Assembly (NCBI GenBank): GCA_946187605.1
Contig: CAMHRH010000021.1
Coordinates: 1-12,036 of the forward strand
Length of the DNA: 12,036 nucleotides
DNA from: an uncultured Candidatus Saccharibacteria bacterium
GTDB taxonomy: Bacteria > Patescibacteriota > Saccharimonadia > Saccharimonadales > Saccharimonadaceae
Direction: 5' to 3'
Shown here: positions 1 through 5,558 of the stretch, piece after piece
Layout of the letters: every line of letters begins with the position of its first letter
Numbering within the stretch: position 1 is the stretch's first letter
Translations under genes and position numbers: made by a program
The notes under the pieces: generated by a model
What the model saw: the letters and a program-made list of their open reading frames with translations, nothing else
Database searches by the model: none
Told to the model about the DNA's origin: nothing

Positions 1-480
1 GAACATAATGCCGAGATGGCAGAGAACGTTGTTGGTATTCCGCGCGACCGCATTCTAGTTGCGGATGATGGCGATATTGTCGAACTAATGCCGGATCAGA
101 CAATCCGCAAAAATGGTCGTATCCAGGTAGGCAATAAGCTCTATGACGATGCCGACCAGCAAGTCAATGAGGCTGTTGTCAAAGATCGCATTCATATCTC
201 ACGCGAGGGTATCTTTGTTGTAATCTTGACTATTAGCAAGAAGACTGGCCGTTTGATTAAAACGCCAGATATTGTATCGCGTGCATTTATTTATCTCGAC
301 AATTCCGAAGAGCTGATTGGTAAGATACGCCATTATCTTCGCGCCAAGACTGACCATGTTGTTAATTCTGATTCGGATATTAAAACCCTCAAAGAGGAAA
401 TCAAAGAAGACGTTACCCATATTCTCTTTGATGCAACTGGTCATACGCCAATCGTAATTCCAGTTATTAACAAAGTCTAA
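1..480 (+). CDS. rnj: Ribonuclease J, C-terminal part (5' end outside window)
   Basis: Reading frame 1 is open from the first base, so the gene begins upstream. The ATG at 16 is an internal Met, because the residues before it (EHNAE) already fit the family. The 159 visible residues match the end of the RNase J metallo-beta-lactamase/beta-CASP region and its C-terminal domain: GIPRDRILVADDGDIVEL, then DRIHIS followed by a hydrophobic strand, KKTGRLIKTPDIVSRAFIYL, and the terminal PIVIPVI strand. The catalytic HxHxDH metal site lies outside the window. RNase J is a 5'-3' exonuclease and endonuclease for mRNA decay and rRNA maturation in the cytosol. It ends four bases before a strong terminator, so it is the last gene of its transcript. 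Family assignment is from remembered motifs and is confident. The J1 versus J2 subclass cannot be told. Confidence 0.85.
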   Translation, partial: EHNAEMAENVVGIPRDRILVADDGDIVELMPDQTIRKNGRIQVGNKLYDDADQQVNEAVVKDRIHISREGIFVVILTISKKTGRLIKTPDIVSRAFIYLDNSEELIGKIRHYLRAKTDHVVNSDSDIKTLKEEIKEDVTHILFDATGHTPIVIPVINKV

Positions 481-483
481 AAT

Positions 484-524
484 AAAAAAATCCCCAGGCC
501 TTTCGGCCCGGGGGGTTTGTTTTT
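484..524. terminator. Bidirectional intrinsic terminator between rnj and the minus-strand gene
   Basis: A nine-base stem (CCCCAGGCC with GGCCCGGGG, one mismatch) has a TTTC loop. It is flanked by an A-run on the left and TTTGTTTTT on the right. It reads as a terminator for rnj on the plus strand, and with the A-run becoming a U-run, for the convergent gene ending at 554. Confidence 0.9.
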
Positions 525-553
525 GCTCGCCTGCGAGGGGGTTGCGGACGATT

Positions 554-1309
554 TTAGTAATGCGTCAGGCTGGGGATATTACTGAGCCTCTTAGCCGAGT
601 AATTTGTGAATCCGCCAGGGAACAGCGTTGAGGTAAGCTTATCCATTTCGAACTCGGCTATTCTGCCAATGGCGCGGCCAAGAGGTGGCCTCTCTGGTAT
701 GAGCTGGCGGCAAATGTACTCGATGCGAACTTTTCGCGTGAGCGGATCGGCCTTCGCCTTGAGAATGTCCGTAAAATTAGAGTTGGACTTACACTTACGG
801 GTGAGGTATGCCGTCATGCCGTCACGGTCATCGCGGCTAATCTCAATCCCACAGTTAGGAACATCGTATATTGCGCCGCGAATTGCTACACCTCCAGTAA
901 AACCGCCGTCGCGAACGAGGCGCATGAAGTCGCTGAGCCACTCTTTGAAAAAGATTGGCTTATCGAGCGAGTCGATAGCTGCCATGACGCCCTGTTCGTA
1001 CTTACATCTCGGGAAGAACTGGCGAGTCTCTTCGCGCTCGCACTTTGTTGTGAGTACGAACTCAATAGAACCATCGTGGTAAATAGTGCCGCAAGCGGTT
1101 CTGCCGCCGCTATAAGTAGCTTTGAAAGCAGCACGCTCGACGATCTTAGGCTTTTTGATGTTCTCGAAAGCCTTTTTAATGTCGTCTACCGAATCGTAAG
1201 CCTCAAATATAGGCACATCGTAGCGGTTGGGGCAAGTAGAAACTACCTTAAATTCCACCTCCAGTCTGTCAGGTTGCGAGTTGATCAGTGACATAAATAC
1301 TTCTCTCAT
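554..1309 (-). CDS. Unrecognised 251-aa cytosolic protein, lineage-specific hypothetical
   Basis: I do not recognise this family. The frame is supported by a near-perfect Shine-Dalgarno (AAAGGAGG, 6 bases before the ATG) and a good promoter upstream. The start at 1309 is preferred over the in-frame ATG five codons later for the same reason. The protein has no signal peptide or membrane segment. It has seven cysteines scattered singly (for example STCPNR, RTACGT, TTKCER, PRCKYE) rather than in CxxC pairs. Charged and hydrophobic stretches alternate as in a folded globular domain. The C-terminal third is rich in Arg and Pro around RQLIPERPPLGRAIGR. The opposite strand carries a 158-codon open frame, but it has no ribosome site and is a shadow. 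It is convergent with rnj and shares its terminator. No function is proposed. Confidence 0.75.
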   Translation of the reverse strand: MREVFMSLINSQPDRLEVEFKVVSTCPNRYDVPIFEAYDSVDDIKKAFENIKKPKIVERAAFKATYSGGRTACGTIYHDGSIEFVLTTKCEREETRQFFPRCKYEQGVMAAIDSLDKPIFFKEWLSDFMRLVRDGGFTGGVAIRGAIYDVPNCGIEISRDDRDGMTAYLTRKCKSNSNFTDILKAKADPLTRKVRIEYICRQLIPERPPLGRAIGRIAEFEMDKLTSTLFPGGFTNYSAKRLSNIPSLTHY

Positions 1310-1315
1310 GAGTAT

Positions 1316-1323
1316 CCTCCTTT
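1316..1323 (-). promoter_or_regulatory. Strong Shine-Dalgarno for the 251-aa gene
   Basis: AAAGGAGG lies 6 bases before the ATG ending at 1307. It fixes the start codon and contrasts with the core genes, which lack any Shine-Dalgarno. Confidence 0.85.
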
Positions 1324-1370
1324 AGTAGTCAAACCTGATGCATTTAAAAGTACATCTTGCGAACTTTCTA

Positions 1371-1399
1371 ATTATGACACGACAAGCTCAAAAAGTCAA
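1371..1399 (-). promoter_or_regulatory. Sigma-70-type promoter of the 251-aa gene
   Basis: The minus strand reads TTGACT (1399-1394), a 17-base spacer, then CATAAT (1376-1371). Predicted transcription start is near 1364, giving a leader of about 55 bases that carries the strong ribosome site. Confidence 0.75.
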
Positions 1400-1425
1400 G
1401 TATTTTTATAAGAAAGCACTAAAAA

Positions 1426-1974
1426 TTAATTCCAGTCGCTAGCCTGCGCGCGAGCATCGGATTGAATTGTTTCGACGTGTAAAATTAGATGATAGCGAGC
1501 TGAACTATAAGCGGAATCGGCGGCGCAGTTAAATGTTACGGAGTTGATAAAACTACTCGTTGAGTTATCTGGAGCAACGCTTGATCGGTAATAATAATAA
1601 TTACCATTTTTAACCCAATCGGAAGTGTTTGTTAAGTTCTTTATGGCCATGCTTTGATTATTTACGATAAGTGGCAGCGATTCGTCAGTGATGGACGTTC
1701 TGTCTTCATTCAACTTTTCCCAACGCTCTTCTAGTGATATACGTACATCAATCGGGACCGTGCCACCATTGTTCACGATAAGGCTTTTTGGCGTCTCCGT
1801 GCAAGGCGTCCAATCAGTGGGACTGACAAAAGTCTCTGAAAACTCGGCTCTTTGTGCGCTGATGTGAAATACGTTGCTGAACGATTCGGTATAAAAGAAA
1901 TATGCAAAAGTGCCACCAATGCCCAAGAGTATGAAGGCTACGGCAATTGCGATTAGAGCTTTTTTATTTTGCAC
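1426..1974 (-). CDS. Exported protein with SipW-cognate signal sequence (TasA/camelysin-like)
   Basis: The 182-aa protein begins at a GTG with AAGGA 7 bases upstream. The ATG two bases earlier is out of frame and hits a stop. Residues 6-28 form a hydrophobic signal ending in GIGGTFAYFFYTES, followed by SNVFHI. This is the form of SipW-cognate signals, whose consensus is AYFTDTD then a short strand. The mature part has the family's strand pattern: ETPKSLIVNNGGTVPIDVRISLEE (residues about 60-83), and an ending HVETIQSDARAQASDW like the terminal EAIQAD-W of camelysin/TasA proteins. It has exactly two cysteines (58 and 150), which could form a disulfide outside the cell. Such proteins are fibre or matrix subunits or surface proteases in Firmicutes. 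Here a surface or fibre protein is the inference. No SipW-like signal peptidase is visible in the window. It is divergent from the gene at 2077. Confidence 0.75.
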   Translation of the reverse strand: MQNKKALIAIAVAFILLGIGGTFAYFFYTESFSNVFHISAQRAEFSETFVSPTDWTPCTETPKSLIVNNGGTVPIDVRISLEERWEKLNEDRTSITDESLPLIVNNQSMAIKNLTNTSDWVKNGNYYYYRSSVAPDNSTSSFINSVTFNCAADSAYSSARYHLILHVETIQSDARAQASDWN

Positions 1975-1980
1975 ATTGAT

Positions 1981-2004
1981 ATCCTTAAGAATTATTTTAA
2001 GGAT
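1981..2004. repeat. Perfect inverted repeat over the -10 and ribosome site of the SipW-type gene
   Basis: The arms ATCCTTAA (1981-1988) and TTAAGGAT (1997-2004) are separated by 8 A/T-rich bases. One arm contains the AAGGA ribosome site and the other overlaps the predicted -10 of the minus-strand gene. It could be a repressor operator. The predicted transcription start (about 1993) falls in the loop, so an RNA hairpin is less likely from this promoter. Confidence 0.55.
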
Positions 2005-2028
2005 AAGTAATTAACGATATGCTGTCAA
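2000..2028 (-). promoter_or_regulatory. Promoter of the SipW-type exported protein gene
   Basis: The minus strand has a perfect -35 TTGACA (2028-2023), a 17-base spacer and a -10 TATCCT (2005-2000, four of six consensus). The leader would be about 19 bases. Confidence 0.7.
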
Positions 2029-2038
2029 GCTCGCAAAA

Positions 2039-2056
2039 TATGCTAAAATAAGCATA
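2039..2056 (+). promoter_or_regulatory. Extended -10 promoter of the thioredoxin-like gene, inside an inverted repeat
   Basis: TGCTAAAAT (2041-2049) is an extended -10 with no good -35. TATGCT (2039-2044) and AGCATA (2051-2056) form a 6-bp inverted repeat around it. The predicted start is near 2056, giving a leader of about 20 bases with GGAG at 2066-2069, 7 bases before the ATG. Confidence 0.55.
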
Positions 2057-2076
2057 AGAACAATTGGAGATTTTTA

Positions 2077-2793
2077 ATGCCAACCAAAAAGAATGAATCA
2101 AAAAAGGCAAAAGCCATTTCGAAAGAAACGGCGGCAGTAGCCGATAAGAAGAAATGCGACTGCAAAAATTGCGACTGTGGTTGCAAGGCGCAATGCACGA
2201 GTCAATTATCGCTCTACGTGTTGATTGGTATCCTAGTTGCAACGATGACAATATTGGTGATATCGATTGCATTTAATAAATCCGTGCGCGAACTATTCAA
2301 ACCGTCGAACTATATTTATAGTGGCCGTTTCAGCGATGAATCTGATGGTGACGAGATAGACGATAACGATATCACGATGCTTAGCGCTGGTGCAGTAATT
2401 GATATGGTGACTGGCGGCAACGACGGCATTCTGCTCGTTTGTACGAGCGGTCATTTAGCTTGTGACACGATTTCGGGCTGGCTCGCCCCATATATCGATT
2501 CAATGGAGGGCAAGATTTATCGCTATGACATTTCCGAAGAGGAGACGACGGATAACGCGCGCGCACATGAAGTGCTTGGCTTGATTGATGAGAATATCCC
2601 AGACGTTGTCTATATTAGAGATGGTTTTGTATATGATCGCATAGATAACCCACGTAGCAATGCGAATCTCTACGATTTCGTCTATAAATATCTCCCAAAG
2701 TATGATGATGAAGACGAGCCGATAATCGACGACGAAGAAGTATATGAGGATGACGAAGAATTCGAAGAGGTAGACGAAGAACTCGCCGAATAA
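2077..2793 (+). CDS. Membrane-anchored protein with cysteine cluster and probable thioredoxin-like domain
   Basis: This 238-aa protein has a visible four-part layout. First is a Lys-rich cytosolic N-terminus (1-26). Next is a cluster of six cysteines at 27, 29, 32, 34, 36 and 40 (CDCKNCDCGCKAQC). A single membrane helix follows (about 45-66, positive-inside, so the rest is outside). An outer domain of about 100-200 is followed by a very acidic tail (about 205-238, mostly Asp and Glu). The outer domain has the strand and turn order of a thioredoxin fold: a hydrophobic strand GILLVCTSG, helix, IYRYDISE strand, then IPDVVYIRDGFVYDRID, where IP fits the cis-Pro site. The usual CxxC is replaced by Cys122 and Cys129 with six residues between. 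Thioredoxin relationship is inference; no enzyme activity is claimed. It has its own promoter and terminator and sits divergent to an exported protein with two cysteines. Confidence 0.65.
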   Translation: MPTKKNESKKAKAISKETAAVADKKKCDCKNCDCGCKAQCTSQLSLYVLIGILVATMTILVISIAFNKSVRELFKPSNYIYSGRFSDESDGDEIDDNDITMLSAGAVIDMVTGGNDGILLVCTSGHLACDTISGWLAPYIDSMEGKIYRYDISEEETTDNARAHEVLGLIDENIPDVVYIRDGFVYDRIDNPRSNANLYDFVYKYLPKYDDEDEPIIDDEEVYEDDEEFEEVDEELAE

Positions 2794-2807
2794 AAGACAA
2801 ATAACTG

Positions 2808-2838
2808 AAGCCCCCCGTTGGTATAATGGGGGCTTTTT
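2808..2838 (+). terminator. Intrinsic terminator of the thioredoxin-like gene
   Basis: The perfect 8-bp stem AAGCCCCC (2808-2815) and GGGGGCTT (2828-2835) has a 12-base loop and is followed by a T-run (2834-2838). The loop contains TATAAT; see the promoter entry at 2819. Confidence 0.9.
2819..2827 (+). promoter_or_regulatory. Candidate extended -10 inside the terminator loop
   Basis: TGGTATAAT is a full-consensus extended -10, within the loop of the terminator. The start would be near 2834, giving a leader of about 33 bases to the truB ATG. No convincing -35 is seen. It competes with the candidate at 2851. Confidence 0.4.
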
Positions 2839-2850
2839 GCTAGCGGAAAA

Positions 2851-2859
2851 TGATAGAAT
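2851..2859 (+). promoter_or_regulatory. Candidate leaderless truB promoter (extended -10)
   Basis: TGATAGAAT ends 7 bases before the ATG at 2867, the same spacing as at ftsE, the hydrolase and the kinase genes. The predicted start is at or next to the ATG. There is no clear -35. Confidence 0.5.
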
Positions 2860-2866
2860 ATTCTCA

Positions 2867-3514
2867 ATGGATGAAATGATTTTTGTAGATAAGCCATCTG
2901 GAATGACTAGTTTTGGTGCCGTTGCACGCGTGCGGCGCATTCTTTCTGAGCACGAAGGCCATCGCGTGAAGGTCGGCCATACTGGTACACTCGATCCATT
3001 CGCGACAGGACTATTGATACTATTAGCTGGCAAGGCTACGAAGCGTGCACCTGAACTTACTAAGAAAGACAAGGTTTACGAAGCGACAATCCGTCTTGGC
3101 GAGACCTCGACGACGGGCGACCCTGAAGGAGAAATATCGTCAACGGGCGCAGAGTTGCCTTCGCGCGAGAAAATCGAAGAAGTCGTAGCTAGCTTTGTCG
3201 GCAAGATTCAGCAAACGCCACCTGCTTTTTCGGCAATAAAAATTAATGGCCAACGCGCCTATAAACTTGCGCGCGCCGGCAAAGAAGTTGAACTTCCATC
3301 GCGTGAGGTCGAGATCTATTCGTTAGAAGTATTAGATTATTCTGCGCCAGAATTAAAAATTCGCACTCACGTTAGTAGCGGCACTTATATTCGTACCTTA
3401 GCTGAAGATATCGGCAAAGCTTTAGGTTGCGGCGCATATACTTCGGCGCTACGCCGTACGCAAATTGCCGAATATCGCCTCGATGAATTGCCTCTATTCG
3501 AGCTCCCTGATTGA
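2867..3514 (+). CDS. truB: tRNA pseudouridine(55) synthase TruB
   Basis: TruB converts U55 of the tRNA T-loop to pseudouridine in the cytosol. Residues 4-10 (MIFVDKPSG) and the catalytic block HTGTLDPFATGLL, with Asp43 as the nucleophile, are diagnostic. They are followed by KDKVYEATIRLGETSTTGDPEG, TPPAFSAIKINGQRAYKLAR and the later SSGTYIRTLAEDIG. The chosen ATG gives 215 aa. An in-frame TTG ten codons earlier would start within the upstream terminator's T-run and adds residues the family lacks. The protein stops shortly after the catalytic domain, so the C-terminal PUA-type extension of longer TruB proteins is absent. It is the first gene of the plus-strand run. The stop is TGA, and prfB starts 23 bases later. 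Confidence 0.93.
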   Translation: MDEMIFVDKPSGMTSFGAVARVRRILSEHEGHRVKVGHTGTLDPFATGLLILLAGKATKRAPELTKKDKVYEATIRLGETSTTGDPEGEISSTGAELPSREKIEEVVASFVGKIQQTPPAFSAIKINGQRAYKLARAGKEVELPSREVEIYSLEVLDYSAPELKIRTHVSSGTYIRTLAEDIGKALGCGAYTSALRRTQIAEYRLDELPLFELPD

Positions 3515-3518
3515 GTGA

Positions 3519-3527
3519 TGATATAAT
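3519..3527 (+). promoter_or_regulatory. Extended -10 promoter of prfB
   Basis: TGATATAAT (3519-3527), a full-consensus extended -10, starts 4 bases after the truB stop. It ends 10 bases before the ATG at 3538, predicting a leader of about 0-4 bases. No ribosome site and no good -35 are present. Confidence 0.6.
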
Positions 3528-3537
3528 TAAAAATGTT

Positions 3538-4608
3538 ATGTTCGAACTTCAGAAACGTCTAGATAACTTACGTGCTTCATTAAATGTCTTATGGCAAAAA
3601 CTCGATATTAATAATCGCCTTGAGCAACTTAGTCAGCTTGAGGATGAGGTTGCCGTACCGGAAATATGGAATAACCCGGACTTAGCGCGCGAAAAAACTA
3701 CAAGGCTGTCGCAGCTTCATGATGCGCTCGACCCATGGACTCTACTTAAAACGCAGGTCGATGACCTATCTGAGTTGATGCAGCTTGGCGATGAGAGTCT
3801 AGCAGAAGAATTCTCGGACCAGATATCTGCAATGGAGCAAACCCTGGATAAGCTCCGCCTTGAACTTCGTTTTACGGGGAAATATGATCGTAATGGTGCG
3901 ATTTTGCGCATCACGGCCGGCGCTGGTGGTACCGAGGCAATGGATTGGTCTGGCATGCTTGAGCGTATGTATCTTCGTTGGGCGGAGCAGCACAATGTCA
4001 AGGCGACGATTCTCGACCGCGTCGAGGGCGAAGAAGCCGGTATCAAGACTAGCGTTATCGAGCTCACCGGCGTTAATGTGTACGGACAACTTAAATCCGA
4101 GCACGGTACGCACCGGCTCGTCAGACTTAGTCCTTTTAATGCCGACCACTTACGTCAGACATCATTCGCACTCGTCGAAACATTGCCGATTATTGAGGAT
4201 GATAGTGAAGTTCAGATCGATCCGAAAGATTTACGTATCGATGTTTATCATTCTGGTGGACATGGCGGCCAGTCGGTTAATACGACTAATTCCGCTGTCA
4301 GAATCACGCATATTCCAACTAATATCGTGGTAGCAATCCAAAATGAACGCAGCCAGCTTCAGAATAAGGAGAAAGCGATGGAAATTTTACGCGGCAAGCT
4401 CCAGCAGATGATGCAGGAACAAAATGCAGAGTCTATCGACAAGCTTCGCGCTGGCGAATCGGCTAGCTGGGGGCAACAAATCCGAAACTACGTTCTACAC
4501 CCATATAAACTCGTCAAAGACACGCGCACTAAATATGAGGAAAATGACGCCGAGGCGGTACTCGATGGCAAAATCGACGGCTTCATAGCTAGCTTCTTGG
4601 ACAATTAA
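3538..4608 (+). CDS. prfB: Peptide chain release factor 2 (RF2)
   Basis: RF2 reads UGA and UAA stop codons and triggers release of the finished protein on the ribosome. The stop-codon-reading tripeptide SPF is at residues 198-200 and the catalytic GGQ at 243-245 in SGGHGGQSVNTTNSAVRITH. The 45-residue distance between them equals that in E. coli RF2 (205 to 250). The N-terminal helical domain (about 1-100) is present and the protein is 356 aa, close to the usual 365. The ATG at 3538 was chosen over a TTG at 3511 that overlaps the truB stop, because the promoter -10 lies between them. The gene is a single open frame, without the in-frame TGA and programmed +1 frameshift by which many bacterial prfB genes regulate themselves. 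It is followed within 25 bases by ftsE, whose -35 lies in its last codons. Confidence 0.95.
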   Translation: MFELQKRLDNLRASLNVLWQKLDINNRLEQLSQLEDEVAVPEIWNNPDLAREKTTRLSQLHDALDPWTLLKTQVDDLSELMQLGDESLAEEFSDQISAMEQTLDKLRLELRFTGKYDRNGAILRITAGAGGTEAMDWSGMLERMYLRWAEQHNVKATILDRVEGEEAGIKTSVIELTGVNVYGQLKSEHGTHRLVRLSPFNADHLRQTSFALVETLPIIEDDSEVQIDPKDLRIDVYHSGGHGGQSVNTTNSAVRITHIPTNIVVAIQNERSQLQNKEKAMEILRGKLQQMMQEQNAESIDKLRAGESASWGQQIRNYVLHPYKLVKDTRTKYEENDAEAVLDGKIDGFIASFLDN

Positions 4609-4626
4609 TGGCGCTTATGCTATCAT
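4598..4626 (+). promoter_or_regulatory. Promoter of ftsE, predicted leaderless
   Basis: The -35 TGGACA (4598-4603, five of six consensus, inside the end of prfB) is followed by a 17-base spacer and extended -10 TGCTATCAT (4618-4626). Seven bases separate it from the ATG at 4634, so transcription should begin at about 4633. There is no ribosome site. Confidence 0.7.
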
Positions 4627-4633
4627 AGTCCTT

Positions 4634-5557
4634 ATGATATTGCTCGATAATGTTTCGAAATATTATCCTCGCGATAAAAAACCAGCACTAGACGAGATTA
4701 ATTTGCATATCCAGCCAAAGGAGTTCGTCTTTCTTGTTGGTGAATCTGGTGCGGGTAAATCTACTCTTATTAAAATGCTGACTCGTGAAGAGAAGCCGAC
4801 TTATGGCAACATCATGGTCGGCGGCATCGATTACAAATATATGAAAAAACGCCACGTGCCGCATCTTCGCCGACGCATTGGTGTAGTTTTTCAAGATTTT
4901 AAACTTTTACCAAATCGTACCGTCTATGAAAATGTAGCCTTTGCGCTTGAGATTGTCGGCGTTTCAAATGCCGAGATTAAGCGTACCGTGCCGAAGGTCC
5001 TTGAACTTGTTGGCCTAAGCGATGTTTCGCATAAGTTCCCTGATGCGCTTTCTGGCGGCCAGCGCCAGCGCGTTGCGATTGCACGTTCGATGGCGCGCCA
5101 GCCGAAGATTCTGATTGCCGATGAGCCTACCGGTAACCTTGATCCGGAAAACTCATGGGGCATTATTAGGCTTCTTGAGGAGATTAACAATTTTGGTACG
5201 ACTATTCTAGTTACAACGCATGACGCCGAAGTGGTTAATCAGCTTCGTCGACGTGTCGTTACTCTAAGTCATGGTAAAATTATCGGCGACCAGAAAGAAG
5301 GCGGCCACTATGATCTCGACGGTTCACGTACGCGCATTGCAAAGCGTTCGCTCGGCGGTCCGGCCCCAAATACGGCAGCTGCACCAAAAACGGTCCATGT
5401 TCCATCTTTAGAAGAGGCTTCAGCTGCAAAAGCTACTCCATCTAAGACTGAGACAAAGAATAGCGCTTCGGGCTCGGCGGTCTTAGAACAGATGCGCAAG
5501 GCAAAAGCTGCAGACGAGGCAAAACCAGTAGCAAAGAGAAGGAAATTCATACACTAA
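4634..5557 (+). CDS. ftsE: Cell division ATP-binding protein FtsE
   Basis: FtsE is the cytosolic ABC ATPase of the FtsEX complex, which uses ATP to switch on a cell-wall hydrolase at the division site. Visible motifs are Walker A GESGAGKST (36-44), a Q-loop in VVFQDFKLLPNRTVYENV, the ABC signature LSGGQRQR (139-146), Walker B ILIADEPTGNLD with Asp163-Glu164, and the H-loop His196 in TTHDAEVV. The ABC core ends near residue 226. A tail of about 80 residues follows, rich in Ala, Lys, Pro and Ser and ending KRRKFIH. It is probably disordered and lacking from typical FtsE proteins of about 220-230 aa. The gene has its own promoter and no Shine-Dalgarno. It is separated from ftsX by one base, so the two are surely translated together. 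Confidence 0.95.
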   Translation: MILLDNVSKYYPRDKKPALDEINLHIQPKEFVFLVGESGAGKSTLIKMLTREEKPTYGNIMVGGIDYKYMKKRHVPHLRRRIGVVFQDFKLLPNRTVYENVAFALEIVGVSNAEIKRTVPKVLELVGLSDVSHKFPDALSGGQRQRVAIARSMARQPKILIADEPTGNLDPENSWGIIRLLEEINNFGTTILVTTHDAEVVNQLRRRVVTLSHGKIIGDQKEGGHYDLDGSRTRIAKRSLGGPAPNTAAAPKTVHVPSLEEASAAKATPSKTETKNSASGSAVLEQMRKAKAADEAKPVAKRRKFIH

Positions 5558-5558
5558 A

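Noticed and set aside
525..537. Small hairpin CTCGC-CT-GCGAG beside the rnj terminator
   Set aside because: The two-base loop is too tight for RNA and there is no U-run; probably incidental.
606..1082. 158-codon plus-strand open frame opposite the 251-aa gene
   Set aside because: It has no ribosome site or promoter and an Arg/Ser/Pro-biased composition typical of an antisense shadow.
1376..1428. Possible terminator after the SipW-type gene
   Set aside because: Only A/T-rich weak pairings without a G/C stem are seen, so readthrough into the 251-aa gene is possible.
2500..3072. 190-codon minus-strand open frame across the truB start and terminator
   Set aside because: It runs antisense through two well-supported genes and a terminator, with low-complexity sequence from the acidic tail.
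3860..4333. 157-codon plus-strand open frame within prfB
   Set aside because: It is out of frame with RF2 and lacks a start signal; the RF2 motifs occupy the region.
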